In this document: positions 53,988 to 61,844 of the stretch, piece after piece
How positions within the stretch are numbered: position 1 is the first letter of the stretch
How the letters are laid out: the number at the start of each line of letters is the position of its first letter
Assembly: GCF_000378085.1 (NCBI RefSeq)
Contig: NZ_KB899211.1
Location: 124,001 to 188,000, forward strand
DNA from: Hoylesella loescheii DSM 19665 = JCM 12249 = ATCC 15930
GTDB lineage: Bacteria; Bacteroidota; Bacteroidia; Bacteroidales; Bacteroidaceae
DNA: 64,000 bases
Direction: 5' to 3'
The notes under the pieces: generated by a model
Told to the model about the DNA's origin: nothing
Databases searched by the model: none
The model's input: the letters and a program-made list of their open reading frames with translations, nothing else
Translations under genes and position numbers: made by a program

Positions 53988-54197
53988 TAAAAGCCTCACT
54001 CAAGCCCCTCTTCAAGGGGAGAGGGGAGTGATGTGCGTTATTAGTTGACGAGTTATTGAGTTGATATGTTCATGAGTTATTGAGTTGATAAGTTGATGAG
54101 TTATTGAGCTGATAAGTTGACAAGGATTGTCGTCCACTCTGCAACAAAGCATTTGGCTTAACTCCTTAACTTCATAACTCCTTAACTCCTTAACAAG
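53988..54197 (+). repeat. composite intergenic repeat copy between DUF2851 gene and thioesterase
   Basis: It starts AGCCTCACTCAAGCCCC with TCTTCAAGGGGAGAGGGG, runs through repeated GTTGATAAGTTGATGAG words, then GACAAGGATTGTCGTCCAC, TCTGCAACAAAGCATTTGGC and TTAACTCCTTAAC words up to the DUF2851 stop codon. Confidence 0.7.
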
Positions 54198-55496
54198 TTA
54201 TCTCCTCAAATATTCATACCCAATCCTGCATCTTAGGCAGTTTTTGCGGTCGCAATACTCGTTTTTTAGTTGTATAAGGGCCTGCGTATCGCCGGCGTTA
54301 TTTACTTCTAGTCCGCATGCTTTCCACATTCTGATGATGTGGTTATCCTCCGCTTTCAGCTCGTCGAGCAGTTGGAAGGCGCGGTCGCACAAAGTTTCGT
54401 TGTGGCGATGACGACCATAGGCGAAGAGCACGGGCACAACGGTGTTGAGGATAAGCACGTCGCGCGAGACCGTTGAGAGTGCTTTGTCGCTGCCTTTACT
54501 TTCTCCGCCGAACACGTAATGCGTTTGCCAGTAGGCTGAAACCTGCGTGGCTAAGGCCTTACGTAGTAGTGCCAAGTTTTCGCAAGCCACGATGTTGGCC
54601 AGCGATGCACGGCGCGAATGGTGAAGCATGGCCAGTTGTGACAGGCGGATATGTGGGAAATTCTGCGGCCTGAGTCGAAGAAACAACCACAAACTAGGGT
54701 CTAGCGGCTGCAAGTTAAACTTGTGTGCAAGGTAGGTGTACTCCTTTTTCAGCTGTCCAAAGTAGTTTTCGGCCATGGCCGCTTCTCTATGTCGGGTGGG
54801 TATGGCCGCATCGTTTAGCAGTCCTGCTTGCCCCATAAAGAGCGCTTCTATCTGAAAGGTGTTGTCGCGATGATGGTCAACGCATCGCAACGGAATGTTG
54901 GCGGCCCATCGTTCGAAGGCATCGCCGTTTACACCGAACCCAAAATTGCGCGCCAAAGTCATGAAGAAAGCGTCTTCCCACGAACCTCCCGCTTGCTCAA
55001 CGCGCCGTATCACTGCCTCGGTTTTGCTTTCCAACCGCTCCGTTTGTAAGGCCGCGAGCCAACTGTGCAGTGTAAGTCGTTGCAAATGGGGGATGATATG
55101 GTGGCAAGGCGGGAACTTATCGGCCACCAGTAGTTCACTGTAGTGGGCCAAAACACCGCTAGGTACGGCCAATTCCATTTGTGGCAGTTGCTTACCGTCT
55201 TGCGTTTGGCATTCCATGTCTGCCTTCCCCACCACGTGCAGCACCACATTGTTATACCGCGGATCGTTTTGGTGTCCATGTTCGAACCACTGCGAGGCCG
55301 TGTTATGTATCTCGACGTTACCCACCCAGAGCGTATCTCCAAGCTTAACCTTGGCGTTAAAGAAGTCGGGACCTGCGTTATCGTTGTGCAATCCCGTATC
55401 AATCACCTCCACATCTACGCCTTCGGTTGTTCTCAGAGGTGCAGTTGCGAAGAGCTTATGCTTCCAAACATAGTGCAGCAGTTGTTCCATGGGCAT
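54198..55496 (-). CDS. DUF2851 family protein
   Basis: A 432-aa conserved Bacteroidota protein of unknown function (DUF2851). The family start EQLLHYVWKHKLF, followed by GLHNDNAGPDFFNAKV and WVGNVEIH, is clear, and the end has NEYCDRKNCLRCRIGYEYL with a conserved Cys group. I start at 55496: the -7 box TAGTTTTG at 55527-55520 lies just upstream, so the 29 extra residues of the longer frame would be before the transcription start. The gene diverges from dusB. Confidence 0.88.
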   Translation of the reverse strand: MPMEQLLHYVWKHKLFATAPLRTTEGVDVEVIDTGLHNDNAGPDFFNAKVKLGDTLWVGNVEIHNTASQWFEHGHQNDPRYNNVVLHVVGKADMECQTQDGKQLPQMELAVPSGVLAHYSELLVADKFPPCHHIIPHLQRLTLHSWLAALQTERLESKTEAVIRRVEQAGGSWEDAFFMTLARNFGFGVNGDAFERWAANIPLRCVDHHRDNTFQIEALFMGQAGLLNDAAIPTRHREAAMAENYFGQLKKEYTYLAHKFNLQPLDPSLWLFLRLRPQNFPHIRLSQLAMLHHSRRASLANIVACENLALLRKALATQVSAYWQTHYVFGGESKGSDKALSTVSRDVLILNTVVPVLFAYGRHRHNETLCDRAFQLLDELKAEDNHIIRMWKACGLEVNNAGDTQALIQLKNEYCDRKNCLRCRIGYEYLRR

Positions 55497-55519
55497 TGCG
55501 ATATAAGGGTTATGTAGTG

Positions 55520-55527
55520 CAAAACTA
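55520..55527 (-). promoter_or_regulatory. -7 box TAGTTTTG for the DUF2851 gene
   Basis: Minus strand TAGTTTTG, 24 bp before the start at 55496; the -33 region is only T-rich. It decides the start codon choice. Confidence 0.55.
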
Positions 55528-55619
55528 TAAAGAAAAAACGAAAAAATGGCCTTAAAAGTCAAGGAAAATGCGATTTTTCGCACTTAGCTATGCTTGCAAG
55601 TAGCTTGCGTGAGCATGTT

Positions 55620-55650
55620 TTTGTTTATTGGTTAAGTCTTCGTACCTTTG
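55620..55650 (+). promoter_or_regulatory. dusB promoter TTTG-N19-TACCTTTG, leaderless arrangement
   Basis: TTTG at 55620-55623, spacer 19, TACCTTTG at 55643-55650. The dusB ATG is at 55656, only 5 bp after the box, which is about where transcription should start. Confidence 0.75.
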
Positions 55651-55655
55651 CAATT

Positions 55656-56657
55656 ATGAAAATAGGTAACATATCGTTTGATGCTCATCCGCTCTTCCTT
55701 GCTCCGATGGAAGACGTCACCGACATTGGTTTCAGACTTCTTTGCAAACGTTTTGGCGCGGCTATGGTATATACCGAGTTCGTTAGTGCCGAAGCATTGG
55801 TGCGCTCGGTGAAGTCTACTGTAAGCAAACTAACCATCAGCGACGAGGAACGTCCTGTGGGAATACAGATCTATGGGCGCGATGTGGAGTCGATGGTAGA
55901 GGCTGCACGCATCGTGGAACAAAGCCATCCCGACGTGATAGACATCAACTTTGGCTGTCCTGTGAAAAAGGTGGCAGGCAAAGGAGCAGGTGCGGGCATG
56001 CTGAGAAATGTGCCGCTGATGTTGGAAATAACGCGCGAGGTGGTGCGTGCAGTGCGTACGCCCGTGACGGTGAAGACGCGATTGGGATGGAATTGCGAAG
56101 AAATTATCATCCCCACGCTCGCCGAACAATTGCAAGATTGTGGCATAGCTGCCCTTACCATACATGGTCGAACGCGTTCGCAGATGTACACGGGCGAGGC
56201 CGATTGGCGTTATATCGGTGAGGTGAAGGCCAATCCGCGTATCCATATCCCCATTATTGGCAACGGCGACATTTGCACACCGCAGCAAGCTAAAGAGGCT
56301 TTCGACCGCTATGGCGTTGATGCGGTGATGGTGGGACGTGCTACTTTCGGACGCCCATGGGTGTTTAAGGAGATGAAAGACCATCTTGAAGGCTTGCCCC
56401 GAGACCCATCGCTTACCTTAGACCGAAAGATTGACTTGCTGGAAGAGCAACTGCGCATTAACATCGAGCGTATAGACGAGTATCGTGGCATACTGCACAC
56501 GCGCCGTCATCTTGCGGCAAGTCCTATATTTAAGGGCATTCCCGATTTCAAACAAACGCGTATCGCCATGCTTCGTGCTGATAAGCAAGAAGAATTGATT
56601 GCTATCTTGGAAGGCTGTCGCGAACGATTAAGAGGGTTGGAGCAGACTGTTGGGTGA
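55656..56657 (+). CDS. dusB: tRNA-dihydrouridine synthase
   Basis: An FMN enzyme that reduces uridines in the tRNA D-loop using NAD(P)H. The 333-aa product begins MKIGNISFDAHPLFLAPMED, the normal family start, which excludes the ATG at 55590. Motifs: FVSAEAL, GIQIYGRD, DINFGCPVKKVAGKGAGAG with the catalytic Cys, TVKTRLGW, LTIHGRTR and MVGRATFGRPW. The gene stands alone, with a 22-bp repeat array 35 bp after its stop. Its promoter suggests translation from a leaderless mRNA. Confidence 0.95.
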   Translation: MKIGNISFDAHPLFLAPMEDVTDIGFRLLCKRFGAAMVYTEFVSAEALVRSVKSTVSKLTISDEERPVGIQIYGRDVESMVEAARIVEQSHPDVIDINFGCPVKKVAGKGAGAGMLRNVPLMLEITREVVRAVRTPVTVKTRLGWNCEEIIIPTLAEQLQDCGIAALTIHGRTRSQMYTGEADWRYIGEVKANPRIHIPIIGNGDICTPQQAKEAFDRYGVDAVMVGRATFGRPWVFKEMKDHLEGLPRDPSLTLDRKIDLLEEQLRINIERIDEYRGILHTRRHLAASPIFKGIPDFKQTRIAMLRADKQEELIAILEGCRERLRGLEQTVG

Positions 56658-56691
56658 GACGCTGTTAACCCCCTTATCGGCTACAAGCGAG

Positions 56692-56823
56692 TTGTAGTGC
56701 CACTACTAACGGCTGGTAGTGCCACTACCGATGTTTTGTAGCCACACTACCGATAATTTGTAGCCACACTACCGATAGCTTGTAGCCACACTACCGATAG
56801 CTTGTAGCCGCAGTACTAGTTGT
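56692..56823. repeat. 22-bp tandem array with GTAG...CTAC palindrome, six units
   Basis: Units start at 56692, 56714, 56736, 56758, 56780 and 56802. The core is TTGTAGCCACACTACCGATA; units 4 and 5 are identical, the first two read GTAGTGCCACTAC. Each core is a small palindrome (GTAG/CTAC). The period equals that of the arrays at 13867 and 48636, but the sequence differs. The 56824-56932 rest of the gap holds nothing clear. Confidence 0.85.
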
Positions 56824-56932
56824 TTTGTACTGGCAGGTTGATGGTAAAGTCTTTGTTGATTGACGAAATTCTAAAACCAGTTTGTTTTGAGGATTACTCG
56901 TCAGCTTGTAACCTTCCAAGCGTGTTTGCGTT

Positions 56933-57418
56933 CTATTTGCGGGTGAATTCAATACGTCCACTCTCGATCACAAGGGGCGACTCGATGATTAGTTTCGATT
57001 GGTTGGCGTCGAAAAACTCTATAACGCGCACCCCGATGAAATGAGATTTGCTATTTAGGTGTAGTAGATTTCGGCTTTGGCTTTTGCTATACATCAGCCC
57101 CCATTGGCCTTCCAGATCTTCATCAATTCGCTTTGTCCAGTCGGTTAGTACGGGTTTACCGCCAACCATCACTTGTTGGCGTGACCTATATAATATGTGT
57201 CCGGTATAAGTACCGTCGGTTTTAAAGACGAATTCTTGAGTAACTTCCGTTAATTCTGTCTGACTGAAATGATGCCAATGTCCCACAATCAGGTCGTGAT
57301 ATTTCTCATTCAACTGCTTGGTGGCTGCTATTTCATCCGCATTAACCACAATGGGCTCGCGGTGACACGAGGCCAACAGGGTGGAGAAAGCGAAAAGCAC
57401 GTAGGCTAATATTTTCAT
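56933..57418 (-). CDS. lipoprotein of unknown function, 161 aa
   Basis: From the Met at 57418 the product begins MKILAYVLFAFSTLLASCHR, a lipoprotein signal with lipobox LASC, so it should be membrane-anchored and face the periplasm. The body (about residues 25-161) is beta-rich with GHWHHFSQTELTEVTQEFVF and WGLMYSKSQ, a layout like lipocalin-type or similar small-molecule folds, but I cannot name a family. The start is fixed by a full promoter at 57493-57462, which rules out the longer frame to 57529. Confidence 0.7.
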   Translation of the reverse strand: MKILAYVLFAFSTLLASCHREPIVVNADEIAATKQLNEKYHDLIVGHWHHFSQTELTEVTQEFVFKTDGTYTGHILYRSRQQVMVGGKPVLTDWTKRIDEDLEGQWGLMYSKSQSRNLLHLNSKSHFIGVRVIEFFDANQSKLIIESPLVIESGRIEFTRK

Positions 57419-57461
57419 AAACATGAGTAATATAAGTTTGAAATAATTTGCGATGATGTTG

Positions 57462-57493
57462 CAAATATAGCATAGTTTACCTAAACGAGCAAA
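57462..57493 (-). promoter_or_regulatory. lipoprotein promoter TTTG-N20-TATATTTG
   Basis: Minus strand TTTG at 57493-57490, spacer 20, TATATTTG at 57469-57462; leader about 37 nt. Confidence 0.75.
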
Positions 57494-57513
57494 CGAATAT
57501 GCCCATTTTTTCA

Positions 57514-57521
57514 TACCTTTG
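57514..57521 (+). promoter_or_regulatory. -7 box TACCTTTG for ung
   Basis: Perfect -7 box 112 bp before the chosen ung start; the -33 element is poor. The leader holds GTCAACTTGTAAACTG words of the repeat type. Confidence 0.5.
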
Positions 57522-57632
57522 TATGTCAAAAAACAACGTTATTCGCAAGCACAGGTCAACAATGAGGTAAGCATACCGCCTTATCTGCTTGTTAACAGGT
57601 CAACTTGTAAACTGATAATACAAACTGTAAAC

Positions 57633-58298
57633 ATGAACGTAGAGATAGAATCTTCGTGGAAAAGGCAGTTGGCCGACGAGTTCGAGAAGCCTTATTTCGA
57701 GGCTTTGTCTGCCTTTGTGCATGCCGAATACAAGCAATATCGATGCTTCCCGCCTGCACAATTGGTGTTCAACGCCTTTAACTTATGCCCTTTCGATAAG
57801 GTGAAAGTCGTGATAATCGGACAAGATCCCTATCACGACGATGGGCAAGCACATGGTCTAAGCTTCTCGGTTAACGATGGCGTACCTTTCCCGCCGTCGT
57901 TACAAAACATCTTTAAGGAGATAAACAACGACCTCGGTAAACCCATTCCCACAAGCGGAAACCTAACGCGTTGGGCCGAACAAGGCGTGCTTTTGCTCAA
58001 TGCTACTCTCACCGTGCGTGCCCATCAGGCAGCAAGTCACCAACGACAGGGCTGGGAAACGTTCACCGATGCAGCTATTGCCAAGCTCAATGCAGGGCGC
58101 GAGGGACTTGTTTTCATTCTATGGGGTGGTTATGCACGCTCGAAGTCTGCGCTAATCGATGCTCGTAAGCATTGCGTATTGCAGTCGGTTCACCCCTCAC
58201 CGCTATCGGCCAACCGTGGCGGATGGTTTGGCAACCATCACTTTTCGCAGGCTAACGCCTACCTTTCTTCGCGCGGACAAACGCCCATCAACTGGTAA
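57633..58298 (+). CDS. ung: uracil-DNA glycosylase
   Basis: Ung removes uracil from DNA, starting base excision repair. The 221-aa product from the Met at 57633 has the family length; the frame is open 38 codons further up, but that part has no similarity to Ung. The water-activating loop GQDPYHDDGQAHGLSFSV, with the catalytic Asp, the LLNATLT uracil-binding stretch and the HPSPLSANRG minor-groove loop with the catalytic His are all present. DUF3109 follows after 3 bp in one transcript. Confidence 0.96.
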   Translation: MNVEIESSWKRQLADEFEKPYFEALSAFVHAEYKQYRCFPPAQLVFNAFNLCPFDKVKVVIIGQDPYHDDGQAHGLSFSVNDGVPFPPSLQNIFKEINNDLGKPIPTSGNLTRWAEQGVLLLNATLTVRAHQAASHQRQGWETFTDAAIAKLNAGREGLVFILWGGYARSKSALIDARKHCVLQSVHPSPLSANRGGWFGNHHFSQANAYLSSRGQTPINW

Positions 58299-58301
58299 AC
58301 A

Positions 58302-58916
58302 ATGAACAACAACATACCGCCCATTATGCAAGTGGGCAACATACTTATCTCTTCCGACCTCATCACCGAATGCTTTTGTTGCGACCTCGACGCCTGCAAG
58401 GGTGCTTGTTGCATCGAGGGTGATGCTGGAGCACCCGTTACGCTCGATGAAATTGCAGCCATGGAAGATAATCTCGACATCGTTTGGAACGATCTCTCGA
58501 CACAGGCACAGGCTGTTATCGACAAACAGGGCGTGGCCTGTAACGACCGCGAGGGCGACCTCGTGACGAGTATTGTTAATGGGAAAGACTGTGTTTTTAC
58601 TTGTTACGACAAGGGACTTTGCCTCTGTACGTTCGACCGAGCACATCGTGCAGGGCTCTGTTCGTTTCGCAAACCCATATCCTGTGCACTTTATCCCATT
58701 CGTGAAAAGCGTTTCGATGACGACCTTGTAGGCTTGAACTATCACCGTTGGGAAGTGTGTAAGCCTGCCGTAAAGAAAGGGCGCGAACTGAATCTACCCC
58801 TCTATCGCTTTTTGGAAGGTCCGCTAACCGAGCGGTTTGGACGTGAATGGTACGCCGAACTATGCGAGGTGGCCGAGAGTTTAAAGGTAGAAGGAGAAGA
58901 AGGTAGTAAGGAGTAA
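58302..58916 (+). CDS. DUF3109 family Cys-rich protein
   Basis: A 204-aa protein of the DUF3109 family, related to YkgJ-type zinc or iron cluster proteins. Function is unknown. Cys groups appear as CFCCDLDACKGACC (residues 25-38) and CVFTCYDKGLCLC (about 93-105), then CSFRKPISCALYP, a spacing that suggests a bound metal cluster. The start follows the ung stop by 3 bp, so the two are co-transcribed; the link may be positional. A composite repeat begins at its stop. Confidence 0.85.
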   Translation: MNNNIPPIMQVGNILISSDLITECFCCDLDACKGACCIEGDAGAPVTLDEIAAMEDNLDIVWNDLSTQAQAVIDKQGVACNDREGDLVTSIVNGKDCVFTCYDKGLCLCTFDRAHRAGLCSFRKPISCALYPIREKRFDDDLVGLNYHRWEVCKPAVKKGRELNLPLYRFLEGPLTERFGREWYAELCEVAESLKVEGEEGSKE

Positions 58917-59135
58917 GATTGAGGAATTAAGGAGATATGGAGTTAAGGAGTTAAGCCAAATGCTTGGTTGCAGAGTGAATGACAATCCTTGTCAACTTGT
59001 TAAGGAGTTAAGGAGTTATGGAGTTAAGGAGTTAAGCCAAATGCTTGGCCGCAGAGAGAACGACAATCCTTGTCAACTAACAAGGCATATCACTCCCCTC
59101 TTCCCTCGGAGAGGGGTTGGGGGTGAGGCTTTTTA
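58917..59135 (-). repeat. composite intergenic repeat copy with internal duplication
   Basis: Two successive blocks of GGAGTTAAGGAGTTAAGCC, ATGCTTGG, GCAGAG and GACAATCCTTGTCAAC, then CACTCCCCTC-TTCC-CTCGGAGAGGGG and GTGAGGCTTTTTAAA directly before the transporter gene. Same orientation as the copy before ftsZ, but with the middle block doubled. Confidence 0.7.
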
Positions 59136-59151
59136 AATATAATATCACACA

Positions 59152-60171
59152 ATGCTAAACGAACAACGCAGCAGTATGCTGCATGGCATCTTACTTATCG
59201 TGCTCTTTTCGCTTGCCGCTTTCTATATCGGCGACATGGCTTGGGCCAAGAGTCTTTCAATTAGTCCGATGATTATCGGTATCGTTTTGGGCATGTTCTA
59301 TGCCAACAGCCTACGCAACAACCTGCCTCCGACATGGGTTCCAGGTATCACTTTCTGTGCCAAAAGGGTGCTTAGGGTGGGTATTGTGCTGTATGGCTTC
59401 CGGCTAACGCTACAAGACGTAACCGCAGTAGGACTTCCTGCCATCGTGGTAGATGCCATCGTGGTGTGCGTAACCATTGGTGGAGGATTGCTTATTGGCC
59501 GAATCTTGAAGCTCGACCGTAGCATAACGCTCCTCACTTCGGTAGGCGCGGGCATCTGTGGAGCGGCTGCCGTGCTCGGAACAGAGGGTGCAATTAATGC
59601 CAAACCCTACAAAACGGCGGTGGCCGTGTCTACCGTCGTTATCTTCGGAACCCTCTCCATGTTTCTTTATCCTGTGCTTTATCGCAATGGCGTGTTAGAC
59701 CTTTCGCCCCAATCGATGGGTATTATGACGGGTAGCACGGTGCACGAGGTGGCTCATGTTGTAGGTGCGGGCAACGCTATGGGTAAAGATGTGTCTAACG
59801 TAGCCATCATTGTGAAGATGATTAGGGTGATGATGCTGGTTCCCGTGTTGCTTGTGGTGAGTTGGTTTGTGGCACATAACAAGCAGGGCGATGCCGAAAC
59901 GCAAACCAAGCGCAAAGGAATAACCATCCCTTGGTTTGCCGTGTTGTTCTTGGTTGTTATCGGTTTCAATTCGCTCAACCTTCTTCCCGCTCCTGTAAAC
60001 GGTGCTATCAACACCTTCGATACCTTTCTTCTTACCATGGCGATGACCGCCTTAGGCGCCGAAACCAGCATCGATAAGTTCAAGAAGGCAGGTCCCAAAC
60101 CCTTCCTCCTTGCTGCCCTGCTTTATTGTTGGTTGCTTGGCGGTGGCTATCTTATCGCTAAGGCATTGTAA
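59152..60171 (+). CDS. YeiH-type putative sulfate exporter family membrane protein
   Basis: A 339-aa integral membrane protein of the PSE (YeiH, UPF0324) family. Around ten hydrophobic segments are visible. Family landmarks are GIVLGMFYANSL, RVGIVLYGFRLTLQDV, GAGICGAAAVLGTEG near residue 140 and GSTVHEVAHVVGAGNAMG near 190. The assigned substrate of the family (sulfate or a related anion) is weakly supported, so only the transport role is firm. The gene has no transcriptional partner and converges on the glycosidase gene at 60266. Confidence 0.88.
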   Translation: MLNEQRSSMLHGILLIVLFSLAAFYIGDMAWAKSLSISPMIIGIVLGMFYANSLRNNLPPTWVPGITFCAKRVLRVGIVLYGFRLTLQDVTAVGLPAIVVDAIVVCVTIGGGLLIGRILKLDRSITLLTSVGAGICGAAAVLGTEGAINAKPYKTAVAVSTVVIFGTLSMFLYPVLYRNGVLDLSPQSMGIMTGSTVHEVAHVVGAGNAMGKDVSNVAIIVKMIRVMMLVPVLLVVSWFVAHNKQGDAETQTKRKGITIPWFAVLFLVVIGFNSLNLLPAPVNGAINTFDTFLLTMAMTALGAETSIDKFKKAGPKPFLLAALLYCWLLGGGYLIAKAL

Positions 60172-60265
60172 AAGGGTAGGGGATTTCGGAAAGCTTTTCC
60201 TTGTTTCTCATTTAAGACAAGGGTCAATAGGGTTAGTTTTACCCATTTGCGTGATTAAATTCTCA

Positions 60266-61132
60266 TCACTTCCCCCTCTTCATCACCACCACTGCATTGG
60301 CCACTTTGCGTTCCCCATCGTGGTCGAACTTACGATTGTCGCAAGGATAGTTGGCAACGCCGTTGGTGCTAAACCCTTTTGCCCAAAGCGTTGTAGAACC
60401 TCCGCCGTCTAGGTTGATGGCATCGGTGCAACCCAATTGTTGCAAAAAGTGGCGTAGCTCGATAAGGTTCATGCCACCAGCATAACCCGGATGCCGTCCG
60501 TCTACGGTGACAAAAAGCACTGTTCCGCGTGAAGTGAGGGCGATAGCAGACCGTGGATGCTTTTTAACAACAAAGCCCATGCTACTGCTACGTAGCAAGA
60601 TGCTTTGCCCACGATAGAGAAGTAGATGCCCAGAGGCCAGCGTTGATCCGTGGCGACAATGATAACGACGTTCGATTTCTTTGTTCCATGGCATGATGCG
60701 CAGCTTTCGGCCGTGCGTGCGGATAGCTCCCGTTACGCGAAGAGCCAGTTCGGCGGTGGTGGTTGTGTCGAGAACGGTGCGCCCTTGACGTAGATAGGTG
60801 ATGGCCGAACGCTTGTGCATGCCGAAGTACGACCCATTGATGCCCACCAATGCCTTTGTGCGTTGTGCCATTTCGCCCACCGTGGCACCGCCATCGGCAA
60901 TGGCAATGTCGAATTCTAAACTGCGTTTGGGCGTTATTTCGGCCACAGTAACGGTTTGGGCACAGCCATATAACAGGGGCCAACGCATCTGCCGCACTTC
61001 TATATTCTCGCTAATCTTTTTCGTTTCCCACATCGCCGTGGAAATGGCAACAACGTCTTCGCGTGTCTGGGCAATAAGGGAAAGGGGCAGAAATAGCCCG
61101 AGAAGCAGACCAAGAAAAAACTTTTTTCGCAT
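60266..61132 (-). CDS. phosphodiester glycosidase family protein, exported
   Basis: A 288-aa protein with a phosphodiester glycosidase (NAGPA-type) domain. Studied relatives uncover mannose-6-phosphate or act on bacterial polysaccharides; the substrate here is unknown. The signal peptide is residues 1-22 (MRKKFFLGLLLGLFLPLSLI). The domain shows GINGSYFG, TVDGRHPGYAGGMNLIEL and AINLDGGGSTTLW, the family's catalytic Asp/Gly region. I start at 61132; the frame is open six codons earlier, inside the upstream gene. It is 10 bp from the acetyltransferase gene and surely co-transcribed. Confidence 0.85.
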   Translation of the reverse strand: MRKKFFLGLLLGLFLPLSLIAQTREDVVAISTAMWETKKISENIEVRQMRWPLLYGCAQTVTVAEITPKRSLEFDIAIADGGATVGEMAQRTKALVGINGSYFGMHKRSAITYLRQGRTVLDTTTTAELALRVTGAIRTHGRKLRIMPWNKEIERRYHCRHGSTLASGHLLLYRGQSILLRSSSMGFVVKKHPRSAIALTSRGTVLFVTVDGRHPGYAGGMNLIELRHFLQQLGCTDAINLDGGGSTTLWAKGFSTNGVANYPCDNRKFDHDGERKVANAVVVMKRGK

Positions 61133-61142
61133 AACGAGGATG

Positions 61143-61733
61143 TTAATCATTGGCAGATGAGGTTGTGGAAGTTGGCGAATTGGTGAGCTTTCTTTTCAAC
61201 ACAGCAGGGTTTCCTGCTGCCAAACAATCGTCGGGTATATCGCGAATAACCACCGACCCTGCTGCAATTATACACCGTCGGCCGATGGTTACGCCAGGAC
61301 ACACCGTTACATTGCCACCCAACCACGTGTCGTCGCCAATGGTTATGGGGCTCGCCGTTTCTTGCGGCTCGCGCCTTTCGATGTAATCTAGCGGATGTTG
61401 AGGCGTAAACAGCTTGCAGCATGGCCCCAGTTTGACGTGTCGTCCCAATGTAACCGTGGCCGCATCTAGCACTACGCAGCCATAGTTCATGAACGAATGT
61501 TCGCCCATGCGTATGCCGTGTCCGTGGTCGCAGTTAAAAGGCGGACATATATCGGCCGTTGCGGGTAGACCAGGAATAAGCTCTTCAATCAGTTCGCGAT
61601 AGCCTTCATCGGCGCTACTCATGTTGTTGAGCTTTGCACACAGTCGTTTGGCGCGAGCAAAGCTAGCCTGCATCTCTTTGTCGTCAAAGCGATAACGCTC
61701 GCCATCGCGCATCTTTTGCATCTCTGTTTTCAT
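61143..61733 (-). CDS. sugar O-acetyltransferase (maltose/galactoside type)
   Basis: A 196-aa left-handed beta-helix acetyltransferase using acetyl-CoA. The maltose acetyltransferase N-terminal domain (about 3-60) is followed by hexapeptide repeats from residue 75 to 180. The catalytic His is in FTPQHPLD, and WLGGNVTVCPGVTIG, IAAGSVV and AGNPAVLKRKL are the typical closing stretches. Acceptor sugar unknown. Its operon with an exported glycosidase-like protein suggests a role in sugar or envelope polymer metabolism. A full promoter lies 26 bp upstream. Confidence 0.92.
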   Translation of the reverse strand: MKTEMQKMRDGERYRFDDKEMQASFARAKRLCAKLNNMSSADEGYRELIEELIPGLPATADICPPFNCDHGHGIRMGEHSFMNYGCVVLDAATVTLGRHVKLGPCCKLFTPQHPLDYIERREPQETASPITIGDDTWLGGNVTVCPGVTIGRRCIIAAGSVVIRDIPDDCLAAGNPAVLKRKLTNSPTSTTSSAND

Positions 61734-61758
61734 GCCATTTTCATTCTTGTGACATGGG

Positions 61759-61789
61759 CAAAAGTACGTTTTTTTGATTAACTTTGCAA
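61759..61789. promoter_or_regulatory. overlapping divergent promoters
   Basis: Leftward: TTG (61789-61787), spacer 20, TACTTTTG (61766-61759). Rightward: TAACTTTG (61779-61786). The two share about 10 bp, so polymerases cannot bind both at once. They serve the acetyltransferase operon and the RluA-type gene. Confidence 0.65.
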
Positions 61790-61844
61790 CACCAAGCCCA
61801 ACCCCTGCGATGGCTTTTCACACTATTTACCATTCCGCAACATC

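Noticed and set aside
56692..56823. CRISPR array
   Set aside because: Units are adjacent with no unique spacers, 22-bp period only, and no cas genes nearby.
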